Notes: generated from the sequence alone by a model not told the origin. A DNA stretch of 64,000 nucleotides from Coffea arabica (GCF_036785885.1 NC_092323.1:7572501-7636500), one strand, 5' to 3'; shown: positions 1 through 12,127, counted from the stretch's first letter. A program made the numbers and translations.

Positions 1-858
1 TACAGGTTGAATATCACCTTGGTTTGCCCTTACAGGATCTAATACAGGGAGTCCTCTCTCTCCCTTGAGTCCCTTACAGGATCTAATGCAGTACCTCTAC
101 GGCTCTACCTCCATGCATCAATTATAAATTATCACGTAGACGTTGAGCCGGCACCAAGGGAAATTTTTTACTCCCCGCTTGTATCAAGTTTGACCTAAAA
201 GTTAACCTGTGGGAAGACGGTGATTATTTTGCCTTTTGGACCAAATTTGTCCTGAAGTAGGTGAGCTTGTCGAAAACTTCTGGTCAAGTTCGGTTCATGA
301 ACTTGTGTATTCAATCCTTCAGATATTTTTAATCTGTCAGAATTAGATTTCAACCAAATGGATCACACCCGTTAAGTTGCTGGTTTTTTTCTTAATATTA
401 ATGGTTAGTGATTAAACAAAAAAAAAAAAAAAAAAGAGACCCACTCAGTGCATTCCAAAATTCATTAATAATATGTAGCTAATAATGGTCCATTGATTAC
501 GTGCTTGGTAACCTGAATCTTGATCAAGTAATTGGTATTAAATACATTTTAAAAGAATATACTATCCCAGCAGGCGAAAAGGACGTAGTAACACAAACAG
601 CATACAACTCAACGGCTTCATTTTTCGCCTGTGGACTGCTCTTTCAACAATTCGCAAAATCTCCTTTAGCCAGGAAAAGCAAAAGCTAACTACGTATACA
701 GCTAAGCTCGACTTAATTACTAATTAGATTGATTCTTGATTATGCTTATATTCCTACGCAACCATGATTCGCATCATTTGCTGACTAGTTGATGATAAAG
801 GTCAACTGCATACCCCTTTAGAGAACTAAGGAGACATATCTGTTTCCAAAGCTATTGC
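1..858. other. intergenic, no gene seen
   Basis: No coding region is supported here. The only long frame (501-689) opens at GTG and resembles nothing I recognise. A 15-base unit beginning cttacaggatctaat occurs twice within the first 90 bases, and an A-run lies near 418-436. The last part is probably promoter and 5' UTR of the gene starting at 859. Confidence 0.5.
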
Positions 859-1417
859 ATGGCTTTAATTTCCTCTCCAGCTATTTTAGCTCTAAAGCTG
901 CCATACCGGAAAAGCAGGCCTCGTCCATCTCTGCTGGTGAGATCCCACAGACATGAAGATGAAGGTAATAAATTTAGAGTATCATTTTCCTGAACTGATT
1001 TTTGGTTGCAGGAGTACCTGCAAATGCTTGTCATTTTTCCCATCATACATTTGTATATGATCTTCTGATTGAAAGGGAATTAGTCAAGAAAGTGCTGCAG
1101 TAAATTTTTTTTGTTTGCTTAATATCTTATCAGCAGGGAGATCAAGCCATGGTATGGTGGATGCAAATCTGTGGATTCTGATGAACAGGATTGCAGAGGT
1201 TAAGATGAAGGAGAGACTGGAAAGATGTTATCAGACTGACAAGTTTGGATGGAATTATGCGCAAGTAGTACCATGCAACAAGTCCAAAAGACCACCAGAG
1301 CCTTTCCAGTATATTGAGCTTGCAAGCACCGTTGGCGGCACGTTTGGTCTCACAATCCTCAGTGGAACTCTTGGTCTTTGTCTTGCTTCCATTTTAGTTC
1401 ATCTGAATCAATTGTGA
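859..1417 (+). CDS. small putative plastid-targeted protein with a C-terminal membrane segment
   Basis: Two-exon model: 859-964 and 1137-1417, 128 residues. Exon 1 ends in one base of a codon before GTAATA, and exon 2 begins after a CAGCAG acceptor, so the frame closes exactly. The N-terminus (MALISSPAILALKLPYRKSR) is rich in Ser, Ala, Leu and basic residues with no acidic residue, like a plastid transit peptide. The middle holds a charged helix (NRIAEVKMKERLERCYQ) and the end a hydrophobic, Gly-rich stretch (TFGLTILSGTLGLCLASILV) that could span a membrane. It looks like a conserved plant protein of unknown function. I cannot name it. The transit peptide and membrane segment are inferred from composition. 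Function unknown. Confidence 0.6.
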
Positions 1418-1659
1418 TTTATGAACCCTTGACTGGCACATCCTCGGAGAAGAAGATTACAGTTGAATTTGTTTATTCATTCATTCCTTTATTTATTGTT
1501 GGTCTACTGAATTCTCCATGATGCGTTGTTGTGAGGTTCCTGAGGCACCGTGACTTAGTTCTTGAATCTGTAGATTCTTTACTTTCAATTATTGGTCAAG
1601 TTATATTAAGGATCCGAAAGAATCCCAGTCCTAGCAGCAAGGATAAGGTGTACTGGCCA

Positions 1660-2200
1660 GCCAGCGCTCCGATGAAGTTTGCGGTTCAATCAGCCATGTC
1701 AGAACTCAGGACAGCTGGAAGCACAGTTCCTTGTTTGAAGCTGGCGCGGGGGTGAGGGTGCTGTGCCGAGACATTCCTTTATTGTTTGGATATTGTGTAA
1801 TAGGAAATTGCCTGCCTAAGGACAGATTAAAAGCTTGGAGAGTGCAGTTAGAATAGAGTCTGATAAGTGTGCTTTATGTAATGGTGCTGATGAATCCATG
1901 GCACACGTTTTCTTTGATTGTCCAATATCCAGCATGGTTTGGCAGAAGATGCAGTTGTTATGTTCAATTGTTAATGGCAGGTTGTCTTGGGATGCAGATT
2001 TGAGATGTCTTTACGAGCACTGGCATCCAATTCTTTTTGGTTTTTTTCTGCTGTGTTGTATCAGTTATGGAGGACTAGAAATCAGGTTATTTTCCATCAG
2101 CAGCAGCATGTCTCTGCTGTTCTTGATTCTGTTAGACATGTTGCTACGGGGCAGGGGAAGCTCCTTTGACCAAGACCAGCTCCCTTGGCTTACCTCATGC
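1660..2200 (+). mobile_element. LINE remnant: reverse-transcriptase zinc-binding (zf-RVT) region
   Basis: Pieces in different frames resemble the zinc-binding domain at the end of plant LINE reverse transcriptases: RHSFIVWI then LPAKDRLKAW, then CALCNGADESMAHVFFDCP, then VWQKM and LYQLWRTRNQVIFHQQ. The CxxC and H/C spacing and the order of blocks are typical. The frame changes between blocks and there is no upstream polymerase domain, so this is an old 5'-truncated fragment. No poly(A) tail or target duplication was found. Confidence 0.7.
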
Positions 2201-2529
2201 GTGTTCATCCTTCCTTGCGCAGGAGTCATGCTATTCTCTGTATCGTTCCAATTTCATCGGATGTCCCTGAAGGGACCACGCGTGTTCTGTTCTACCCATG
2301 ACTGAGAGTTGTTTACTGAAATGGTGGTAGGATTGATGAATTCGTGTGTGTACGTTTCTACGCTTAATTTGACGAATGAGATAGTATGGCGTAACAGGAC
2401 TAGACCATCCGGACGAATGAGATATGACGTAACTGGATTAGTCAACGAATCGCAGCATTCAATCTCTCTTAGACAAAAGTGAATCTACCGTCCTTTATGA
2501 CATTACATCAGATGGAAGTCATAGAGGAA
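2201..2529. other. intergenic, nothing recognised
   Basis: Follows the LINE remnant. A short sequence around GACGAATGAGATA is repeated near 2372 and 2412. No gene or motif is supported. Confidence 0.4.
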
Positions 2530-3295
2530 ATGCCAAAAATCGGATCGAACCGGCCGGTTCGACCGTGAACCTATCATAGTTCCAATCTGATTCATATCTC
2601 AGGTTGACTGGAGTTAAAAATCGATAAGAATCATTTGAACCATGCGAATCGTGCGAATCGGATTAAACCATTGAACTAGCAATTTTTTGTTTGTCTATTA
2701 AATTGAAATATATATATATATACGAATAGATTTTCCTTAATCCTAAACACTAATTATTAAATGTCACATCCACTCACTTTTTTTTTTTTTCATTTTTTGC
2801 CTTTTATCAAGTTTGCATATCTGTTTTCTATTTTCCTAACTTCCTCCAAATTTCAAACTTTTTTATTTTAAGTTGTAATATCTAAATGCCAAAAACATGA
2901 ATTAAAAATTTAAAAAAAATTTAAACTCATAATGTCTAATTCTCATGGATGTGAATTTTGTATAATTTTAGAATATTGTGACATTTTTTAGTTGAATTTA
3001 AGATTATTTTTAGTAAATACAATTGAGATTAAAATAAAATTTATTTATTACAACGTATAATTTAAAATTTTTACTTGTGAAAATTCAAATTTTTTGAAAA
3101 TATTAAACTTTTCGTCATATAAAGTCTTAAATTAATCTATTGCATGTCTTATTTTGTACATATATATATTTCTATAAATTATTTTTTAAAAAATTCATTG
3201 AACTATAATTGAACCAATCCGATCGATTGAATTTCGATCTGAACACCTCACCAGTTCAATTAACGATTCGAGTTTCAAAACATTGATTTCACCTT
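2530..3295 (+). repeat. dispersed AT-rich repeat, copy 1 (inverted relative to copy 2 at 61.9-62.6 kb)
   Basis: The left part has CCGG-rich words (gaaccggccggttcgacc) and the right end reads aacgattcgagtttcaaaac. The interior is strongly AT-rich, with a TA microsatellite near 2710. Read on the + strand it matches the minus strand of 61945-62645 in several blocks: ttttgtataattt, atttaagatt, acaattgagat, and cttattttgt followed by a/gcat. Inverted-repeat-like ends and non-coding content suggest a non-autonomous DNA transposon. I could not fix a target-site duplication, so the family is open. Confidence 0.55.
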
Positions 3296-3727
3296 AAGGA
3301 CACATTGATAATGGAGGTCATATAGATCAAAACACGTGTTTCTTCCTTGGTAATCTCGTGACAACAACTAAAAGACCCACATATTGCGACCGGTTAAAGA
3401 TACATATCCAGAGAGGAAAGAGTTAGCCCTAGGAAGCGCAACTTCATCGCAGTCAGGAAACAAATCAGTAACTTGCAATAGACTAAAACAAGACGCTCGT
3501 CATGATGACCTTAAGAGGATCGGAGCACAAATCCTTCTCTGTTTGGACTAAAGTTACCTTGTCCAAAAATCTGTATTACCCTGACATGCCTCACATTGCA
3601 AAGCAGAGACATCAATAATCTTGATATAAATTAGCATCCTCGACAAAGTCACAGACACATTCATTGAAACATGGAATTCCTTCAAAGAGAAAGAAACTAA
3701 CTCAACAAATTACGGACACTCAATTAT
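3296..3727. other. likely 3' UTR of the methyltransferase gene plus spacer
   Basis: No separate gene is visible. The stretch lies directly downstream of the minus-strand stop codon at 3728 and probably holds the 3' UTR. No clear poly(A) signal could be assigned. Confidence 0.35.
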
Positions 3728-6700
3728 TCAGTTCCTTTGGAATGCCACGGTAGCAACACGTGATCCTACTGATCCTCCAAACATAAATGTTGGGTATGAG
3801 CGAACATGATCAACATAGCGGAACAAAGGGGGGTCTCTATTTACCTCTTGGTCTCCACTAGCTCCTAGCTCTTGGGACGGTGAATTTCTTCTCTGATTAA
3901 AAGCATCAACTTCTTGCACCAGTTCATCTTTTGTACTGTTACAGGAGGTAATCACCTGGGAACCATGAGAAATAAGAGAAGAAGATATGATGAAAGCTCA
4001 GAAGATAATCACTTGCACAAGAAGCAGAACTTTCAGAAACCAAAGACATGCATAGTTATTTGAGTAATAGGTAAGAGGTTTAGCTTCATTCAAGCAAATT
4101 GGACTTGACAAGAATTAGTATGTTGGAAACAATACAGAGAAGCTCACCAATAATCCACCAGGAGCCACAAGACTTGATACTGAATCCCAGTACATGATCC
4201 TTGAAAAAAAGAGGGGAGGTGAAATCAAAGATAGAATAGTATTCTGTAGTTTTTACATCTAACCAGGATTCCAGTAGATAAAAATCAATTTACTGAGACA
4301 TACAAGGATACCATGATTATTTTCAGACAGCTTAAAAAGAAAATGAAAGAAAAAGTGCAAAATAATCCTAAATAGCCCTAATAAAGATGACACATTTGAG
4401 TATCGGAGGAAAAAAATTTTAACATCTTCAGCAAGGTTAGAGTAATTCACGCCAAGCAGATGGCGACAGACCACCTAAAATGTCTCTTTTCTATAATCTG
4501 TTTTTCCTTCAATAAATGAACTTGAACTGCACTAACAACGAAAGTATAAATTCTCTCTGTCTTTTAGTATAATTAGCTCTTTACTCTAAATCTTCCACAG
4601 AATCAAACTTGATGCTCGCACAATTCCCTCTCCCACAAAACATTTGTCATTACTCTGCAAGTCACTGGTTGGTTTTGAGATGCTACAACTTGGGGACTCT
4701 CTTGAATGCATGTATCAAGTGACAACATAATAAATGCCAGACCTTCAAAACGTCCATAATACCTTTTCACAGGACCATCAGGATGAAGTCCAATGGCATC
4801 TAAAGTGCCTTTATCAACAAGAAGCTGAAACTTCCTGTCTAACTTTGTTTCAAGAATGTCATCAACCTGTACCATTGAAAACAGAGAGGCTTAACTGCAG
4901 AGCTAAAGAGAACAGGTTGAGAAGAATAATGTACTTAGTGTGTTGTACAGAATACGTGTTAAGGATAAAATCTACATGATAAAATCTGAAAATATTTCAA
5001 ATAAGCATCTAAGATTTACATTTTAAAATCATAAACATCCACTCGAAATAATGAATTTTTAATTTTCACCCCACAACCACTTCAAGCTATCACCTGCCCA
5101 CCATATAGGAATAGGCACTGCATCTTGGTGCAACCACCAACTCAACGGGTACTTCTCGAGTTACCTAGTGCTCATCCAAACTGGCATCACTTCATACCAA
5201 CCAAGCAATCATACTTGCAGTCTATGATGTTACCAACCTATCCTTGTCTAAGACCTCATCAATCAGCAGAGTACCACATTTTGCTACAACCATGTCTCCA
5301 GCCAAAAGACACCCCACCCCATCTCAAGCTCCTTCCAACAACAATTTAAGATGTTCCACTTCTATGTCAAGCTTTTGAGTTTCACCCTTTTTACCTACTT
5401 AGACAACATTTACCATAGATGTAAAGAAAAGTTAAAGAGAATCATCTAAAGACAAAATATGGAGTATTTTCTTCACAAGCTATATCACTGACAAGGTGAC
5501 AAAAAGTAAATAGCATTGAAAGTGGTGGATAAGTTACTTTTATGTTAAATTTCAACCACTTCTCATACCAAGAATTTAATATTAGTGAAACCGTCACGAT
5601 GCGCAAGGCTCCGAGCAAGGTCTATGGCTCCTTCACTATAATCAGTTCCAGTAAGATCAGAGAACCTAAACCCAAAAACATCAAATGTTAGTTGATTCAG
5701 AGCTTAGAAAATAAAAAAGATCACATGCTAATGACGTGGCAACAAAGTCTCATTGATACAGTGAATCTTCAATGATAAGTCAAATATGCAAACCTTCCTT
5801 GTTGATTCATTCGCATTGATAGCGGTCGACAACTATAGAAAATATCTCAGAAAATCATACTTTTGTTTACAAAGAAACGTGTGATGAGTATCATCAGATA
5901 ACTTGCCATTCAGGCTCATCAGAAATGAACAGAGCACTAATAACTATAGATTCCGGCTCCCAGACTCCTTCAACACGTGTACCATCATATCCAGAAGGGC
6001 TGAGGAAAGGAGAAGTTTTAAAGACCTATGCAACCATGTTCCTTGGCTTTACTTCACAAACAACATGACATTGCCCCACAACTCAAGAATTAGGTTAAAT
6101 TCCTACAGCTTTCATTTTTTTATGAAAATTACACTATTTACCCTTCTTGTTTTAGTCAAGGTCTTGCAAAAAAAAAAAGCAACTAAATTCGTTAACAGAA
6201 CATTAATTCTGGGTTAGACATGTTGAGCACTGACCGTTTCAGGAAAAGAACTGTTTGCTTTGATAACCAAGAACCTAAAGAAGGCCACCTTAGACCCACC
6301 CTCATTTACCAAACTTGGGGGAACTGACCCAACCAGTCACTTCTAGGATGTCATGTATTATATAATCATGCAGATTTTCTCTGGATTGCATGTCATACAT
6401 AGAAACAATATTCATTATTCCTATGCCCTTTCTGTGCATCCGTTAAGACAAAGGTCCATGTTTTCTCCTATTTGTTCCCAGGTTAGTCTGGTTTGAGTAC
6501 TAACTCCTTGAACAATAAACTACAAGATGGTACTATGTTTCTAAGTAGAGAGACTGGATGTTAAACACAGAGAAATTTTTAATATTTGAATTTATATGAT
6601 TATTACACATCAAGATCGATATACAAACTGGTGGGGAATGTTTCAAAAAATAACCCTTAAAATAGAGGTTTTCTGTGTAACCATATCAGGAAAGGCCAGC

Positions 6701-8320
6701 AAGGTTGCTGTTCAGCGTCTATGTCATTCTCTCCCTTTGTCCCAACCCTTCTGTATATGAACAAATGTTGGTGAAAAAGAGTCTGAATAAGAAATATTCT
6801 CAAAATAGTTGAACCAAAACCAATAGCAGACTCGAGATTTGATAGCCGTGGGGCCCACAACTTTCAGACAAAATTACGAAGAGTACATTCTGATTTTGAA
6901 CAAAACCTGGAAGGATGGAAAATTGTGGTAAAACAGCATTAAAGACTTCACTGAAAATGTCAAACTTTTAAGCGATAAACTGAGTTTTGCACTGTTGTAA
7001 GGCAAATGCTCCGACCTGCTTCTTCCTACTTCGACAAGTATTAAAAAAAGGTCAAATCACAACTATGAAAATAACAAATTTTGGTATTCCAAAACTGTAA
7101 TGCCCCTGGTTTAGCACTTGATACAGACTATAAATAGCTTCTGAAAGACCAACAATATTACCCCTGCTTGGCAAGCTCTTGGAGAAGAAGCCCATTTCCA
7201 GTCCCAATGTCAAGCACGCTCCAATTAAAAGGTTCCTTCTCAAGCTGACCAACAGATTCACAATTGGAATCATCCACGTGGTTTGACAAGTGACCTTGAG
7301 AAAATTCACCACATAAGCTTTTTGTCCAAGAAGCAACAACTTCCATAACGTCAGCCCCAAACCTGCCCAAGAAATCAACTCTCTTTACCATAACGTCTTC
7401 CCAAAAAGTATTTGAAAACAAAATACTGGGGAGAAGACTGAACCCTCTATCATTTCCCAACTTTTCTTTTGTTCTTTTTGTCTTACGGGTGATAAAATGG
7501 AGGTGCGTCTTATGTGTATCCAGGTTCACATGGACATACTACACTAGGGTTGCTAATTCAAGTAATCCAAAATGGAAATTGAAAAAAAAAAAAAAAAAAA
7601 AACTCTGCTGATGCCTTATTGGTCAAAGCTAATGACCTATGAAGCAGATGATAATGCTTACCAAACTTCACCAGCATGGCCATGTTCACGAAAATTTGTT
7701 AGTTCATCTGCATATTGAGCGTCCCAATAACTCTGGAAACCCAACATTGACTGAACTGCTTCTGCATCAGGCTCCTCTTTGTCCGAACTACTCTAACACA
7801 GAACATTTTCCAAAATATCCAACTTCAAAATTTGAACTTTATGAACTAAAATTTATCCTATCAAAAACCTCAACAAACGAAAAGAACTATATCCTGATAA
7901 TCACCTAATAAAACTAACCGAGCTGAAAAACCGAATTTTACAATAAATGCACATACTACTAGAAGTGTATCAGCCTCGTTAATTAAGAGGATTCAGAAAT
8001 TTCAAACATCCCGCATTGCATAATTTTCCCCCAGCTAATTGATCCAAGCATCTAATTCTAATCACATATAGGTGGAAGCAAAAACGAGTGAAATAACTTA
8101 ATAACCTGTAGTCGGAGGCGGCACGGAAATTGGCGACGGAGAGTGCTTCGGAGGCATCAGCGTGACGTTGCTCATCGTCAAGAGTACTTCCGTAGTCGCT
8201 TTTAATCGACCAAGAGTCCGCAGCAACCGACCGGTCGTCGTCGGAGATCAGATCAGACGAAGTTGGCGGTCGAGCTTGTGAGGCGTCAGGGTCTTCCGGC
8301 TGAAGTCTGATCCCAGCCAT
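3728..8320 (-). CDS. EFM4/METTL10-like protein-lysine methyltransferase
   Basis: SAM-dependent methyltransferase of the METTL10/yeast Efm4 (See1) family, which methylates a lysine of elongation factor 1A in fungi and animals. The plant role is inferred. Seven exons in transcript order: 8320-8106, 7790-7662, 7362-7162, 5665-5569, 4866-4763, 4199-4148 and 3955-3728. All borders are GT-AG and the total is 341 residues. The family block YWDAQYADELTNFREHGHAG leads into W-F-G. SAM motif I, VLDIGTGNG, is at residues 164-172. It is followed by DLTGTDYSEGAIDLA, then VDKGTLDAI, then YWDSVSSLVAPGGLLVITSC. The N-terminal 70 residues are acidic and probably disordered. The start is the first ATG; an earlier in-frame start was not seen. 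The largest intron (5666-7161) is about 1.5 kb. Confidence 0.92.
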
Positions 8321-8484
8321 ACGCAGTAGTGGCTGTGTAGAACAGAGAATGAGTGGAGAAAAAGCCCTAAAATTAAGAAGAGGAAAATGGTTGAATTGCA
8401 GATTGTTATTATGATGATGACACCCATGAGAAGCGACTATAATAAAACTCCTAGTTGGAGTGTTGCCAGACTCGATTGTAAAAG

Positions 8485-8497
8485 TTGACCTTTGACC
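8485..8497 (+). promoter_or_regulatory. paired W-box (WRKY) sites upstream of the methyltransferase gene
   Basis: Two TTGACC words lie one base apart (8485-8490 and 8492-8497), about 170 bases upstream of the minus-strand ATG at 8320. Clustered W-boxes are known WRKY binding sites. Their use here is inference. Confidence 0.4.
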
Positions 8498-9087
8498 TTT
8501 GTTGGAGGCTGAAGATGGACAAAATTCATTTTTGGCCCTCCAAGATCCGGTTTATTACTAATTTTTCCGTGCAAACTTTAAATTTGCACAGTTAAGGCAC
8601 TAATGCCCATGATTCTTTTATTTGTGAAACTAAACAGTTCTTATTCTAGTATAGTTTCAAATTATGACGTAATTCAATTAAAACTGAAATTGTTGTCATG
8701 TTTAATTATAAAATTTTTGTTGACACTATTAGTTAGGACCTTTTTTTTTTTTTTTTTTTTTACCTTTATCCCATTCATTTATGCTCTTGACATGAGCATT
8801 ATAAGAGGGTTGCATTCTTTCAATTATTTAAAATTTAACCCTATGCATTTCAATTCTCTTACTATAAATTTTTTGTCCTAATTCAAAATATCTTTTATAA
8901 GCATAAGATAACATTTTCCCCTGTTTAACACTAGATTAGCTTCTTCGCATCTCTCTAACACTTTGATCTAGATTATGTAAATAAACATCAAAAGCAGAAT
9001 CCAGCACAGAAAAATCATCCATAAACACTTTTTTCAATATATTTTTTAATAAATCAGAGAAAATAAACCTTCCATCTTTGCATATGA
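8498..9087. other. intergenic, AT-rich
   Basis: Apart from a long T-run near 8743-8761 I see nothing supportable. The frames here are low-complexity and Phe/Leu rich because of poly-T. Confidence 0.4.
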
Positions 9088-9325
9088 CTTTTTTTTTTTG
9101 TTTGAGAAGAAAAATAAAATCTTGCATTATGAAATTCTGGTTATATTGGCTAAAGCATGAGCTTTAGCTACAGTCTTCCTACTAACCTTGACTATTCGAA
9201 CAAAAGAGAAAAAAACTACATAAACATAAGATATCTTCCACAATAGCCTGCACCATTTGGGGAGACTTGGCCGGATCCTCGATGTATTGCAATAACAAAA
9301 TGGAGTCAGTTTTAATAACAAAAGT
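9088..9325 (-). mobile_element. LINE 3'-end fragment (RNase H-like C-terminus plus A-rich tail)
   Basis: On the minus strand, pieces read IEDPAKSPQMVQAIVEDI, then FVRIVKVSRKTVAKAHALA. This is the pattern of the RNase H-like domain that ends many plant LINE polyproteins, where an Arg-x-x-N/K-x-x-A-H-x-L-A block is usual. The pieces lie in different frames. An A-rich run (T-run on + at about 9088-9099) follows, consistent with a 3' tail. Only the end of the element is present, as expected from 5' truncation. Confidence 0.5.
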
Positions 9326-10051
9326 TGACCACTAATCCCTCTAGATTATGGAAATTGTTTTAGCATTAGATATCATAAGCTCTTGAGAAGTTCCAAGTTA
9401 ATGTACCTATATGCCATCCCCATTAAAATTCTGCAAGTACATTAGTATACTATCGCATAAGTACCTTCCAACCTCTAATACGTTGAAACCACCCTATTGT
9501 AGCTCCCATTCCATGTCAATTAGTTATTTAATGATGGTAATGATTTCATGTATTTATGCATTATCATTTTCAAAGCCATTTGCCTATGAAATCCCGGACT
9601 TTCAACAGCCTAATTCTAAAGGAAGAAATAGGCACACACTAAACCGATTCACTATAATTAATGGCGAAATTTCTATAATATGCAGTCCCAAACCGGCAAG
9701 GTATCTCGGTGATGAATATGAAGAACTTTTATAGTGACAATGATACTCGTACAATTCCACAACTAAAAAAGAAGGTCTACATGCCATTTGATGGAGATAC
9801 TTCTCAGACAATCATATTACAGATTGAACAAACGGGTAACCATGGAGACCAAATCTTCGCGTCTACTCATGATTGACTTCAAATCTCATCGAATGAAGAA
9901 TTGTTTTTCACCATAGACTACACTTACTCTGCTACTCCGCTACAAATAAATGGAATTAGTATGTATAGCTTTAAAAAAGAAAACAAAAGAAACTCTCTCT
10001 TTTCTAAAACATAAGAGAAATTAATTGACTTCAGTCACGACTGCATCTCTC
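9326..10051. other. intergenic
   Basis: No gene recognised. The part next to 10051 is probably 3' UTR of the PADRE gene. Confidence 0.35.
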
Positions 10052-10594
10052 TCATCTTGAGCAAACCGGTTCCTCAGCTATAGTCTCTAGCAAAGGCTTC
10101 TTTGATCTGCACATAGACAATCTGTGCCTGAATTCAGGCGTTGAAAACTCTTCAATGTCATCCAAATTCAACTTGGGTACTGCAGCTTCAGTGGTTTTAG
10201 GCTGAGGCTGCACAATTTCTAGCGCCGCCGGGGCATTGCATTCCGGCAAGATCCTCACTCTTTTCAGGGACACCCTTTTAGCAGATGAGTTAGCTTGGAT
10301 GAACAAAGCTCCCAAATCAGCCGCTGTGACAACAGAATTCACTCTTTTCATTGGAAACATAACATAAACGTTGGCTATCTCCAAGTCTTCGTCTGCATTG
10401 AGAGCAGAGAACCTTCTTCCTATCTGCAGAGACTTTGTATTCACAAGAAAGAATCCGGGCGTTTCAAACATGGGCTCTGCTGCCTTCATCGGTTCGTAAA
10501 AGTGTCTAATTTCGCCACCCGGGAAAATAATCTTTATGCCGCGAGATTGCTTGCTAGCAGGCCCAGAAAGGGTGCAAGATACATAGTTGCCCAT
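10052..10594 (-). CDS. PADRE (DUF4228) domain protein, probably N-myristoylated
   Basis: Single-exon gene of 180 residues. I start it at the ATG encoding MGNYVSCTL; the upstream in-frame codon at 10606 is TTG and not a plausible start. The PADRE/DUF4228 pattern is visible: IKIIFPGGEIRHFYEPMKAA, FFLVNTKSLQIGRRFSAL, DEDLEIANVYVMFPMKRVN, then VVTAADLGALFIQAN. It ends in a divergent tail with FSTPEFRHRLSMCRSKKPLL, typical of the family. Family members are plant-specific and often respond to pathogens or stress. Molecular function is unknown. Gly2 in an MGNxxS context with Cys7 fits N-myristoylation and possible palmitoylation, so a plasma-membrane site is inferred. Confidence 0.9.
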   Translation of the reverse strand: MGNYVSCTLSGPASKQSRGIKIIFPGGEIRHFYEPMKAAEPMFETPGFFLVNTKSLQIGRRFSALNADEDLEIANVYVMFPMKRVNSVVTAADLGALFIQANSSAKRVSLKRVRILPECNAPAALEIVQPQPKTTEAAVPKLNLDDIEEFSTPEFRHRLSMCRSKKPLLETIAEEPVCSR

Positions 10595-10756
10595 ATTATA
10601 AATCAAGATGCACTAGAAAACCAGTAGTAAACTGGTAATGGTTGAGAACTTTGTTGAGAGAATTTGATGAAGAACAAAATATGTTTAATTGTGAGATTGA
10701 GAGAAGACTTGATTTTTTGGGGTGATCGAGGACGGTGGGAGGGATAATGTGTACCC

Positions 10757-10766
10757 GTATATATGT
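10757..10766 (-). promoter_or_regulatory. TATA box of the PADRE gene
   Basis: The minus strand reads catatatacg here, about 165 bases upstream of the chosen ATG. It is the best TATA-like word in the promoter and implies a 5' UTR of roughly 130 bases. Confidence 0.5.
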
Positions 10767-11220
10767 AGGACGCGAAAAAAGTCTGCGGGAGAATGAGTAG
10801 AATATCCTTGAGCCAGTTGTATAAATTGTGTGTGTATAGTTATGGTTGACAATCAGTTCAGTCCGCGTCTGGTAAAGCAGAATATAAAAATGTGCGCAAG
10901 AAATCAAGAAATTGATGGGAAGGCTCATAATTCCAGTCGGTCATTTGGTCCCCCTTTAGTTTTCTTGAAATGGGATAACTCCTACTTTTGTTGCGCGTGG
11001 AGCCCATCTCTTTTTTTTTTTTTTTTTTTCTGGTTTGTGTTTTTCACTTTTGTCTACTTCTGTTAAAACAAAATGTTTTTCATCCCTACGCCACTAATTC
11101 AACCGGGCATCAATCCACTACAGAATTGGTCACTCGCCTGCAAAATTCTAGTCGTGATTAATGATTCAAAGAATCAAAACCAGTCAAAATTTTCTAACTT
11201 GGAACACCCTGATACTCGAA
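10767..11220. other. intergenic/promoter region
   Basis: Upstream of the PADRE gene. It holds a T-run at about 11011-11029 and no supportable gene. Confidence 0.35.
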
Positions 11221-11644
11221 GAGGTGCCAAATTTAGGTAAGTCATAATTATGTAATGGATATAATTAAATTAATTCATTCAGATTCATTTAAATAAATAG
11301 ATATAAATGGATGCTCAATTACTCATTTATGAGTCATTTAACATTTTATTTCTTTATTTTTATTTTTATAACGTGTTGTTTGATAAGAAGTAACGGTATT
11401 TTATTATTATTAGATTGATAAGAGATTCAAATTTATTTGCTTAATACTCATTAAAAGTTGAGTTTAAATGTATAATTATTTTTAAATAAATTTAAAAGTT
11501 GAGTCAAATTAATCCACTATCCACTAATTAAATGAGTTTAATTGAGTACTTATTTAAAACCATTCAAAATTAATGAATAGGTCTGGACAATTATTGATGG
11601 ACGAATTTAATGGATCAATTTAATTAATTTATAATTGACGCCTC
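11221..11644. mobile_element. MITE-like element with short inverted ends
   Basis: It begins GAGGTGCCAAATTTA and ends with the complement of GAGGCGTCAATTATA, giving imperfect terminal inverted repeats over about 12 bases. The interior is AT-rich and non-coding, with repeated motifs around ATGAGTTTAATTGAGT. A TACTCG word lies just outside both ends but not flush with them, so the target duplication is unclear. Ends of this kind suit a small hAT-derived element. Confidence 0.45.
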
Positions 11645-12113
11645 TACGTACTCGTCTAACAAGTATAGTAGGCTGAGAAGCAATAATTGGCTGTACCATA
11701 TCCACGGAAACGTGGATAAATGGTTAGCGTGCCCGCTTACGTATGTTTAGCAATGTCCCAAACATTCGATATGACTTGTTGACAGCGCAGCAATTGGTAC
11801 CCTAAAGCAAATTCACCAAACTCATCTTTTTCGGACGCGGTGCCATTTGGTGGTGCTAAGTTAACAGTTAATGGAGTTAGGAGGAGTTAATTATGTTGGC
11901 GTAGTTGCTAAAACACTTTCCAACTCGAAGTCTTAACTGAGTAATTTGTTGGATGCTTTTTTTCACCTTTTTCTTCAAATTTAAATTTGGTTGATTAGTT
12001 CCCTTGATAGAACATTCTACTAGAAATTTTCAACTTCAGTTTTGCGTAAAAAGAAGTTCATTCTCTTTTTCTTTTTCTTTTTTTTTTGTTCTTATTTTGT
12101 TAAAATCCATCAT
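11645..12113. other. intergenic
   Basis: No gene seen. A stretch near 11713 (ggataaatggttagcgtgcc) resembles a tRNA D-arm, but no matching T-arm follows. Confidence 0.35.
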
Positions 12114-12127
12114 TGTCCCCCCGCATT

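Noticed and set aside
501-689. 62-codon frame as a gene
   Set aside because: It starts at GTG, has no family resemblance and no splice context linking it to the gene at 859.
11713-11790. tRNA-like D-arm sequence (ggataaatggttagcgtgcc)
   Set aside because: No T-arm with GGTTCRANNC follows at the right distance, and the acceptor ends do not pair. At most a decayed tRNA-related fragment.
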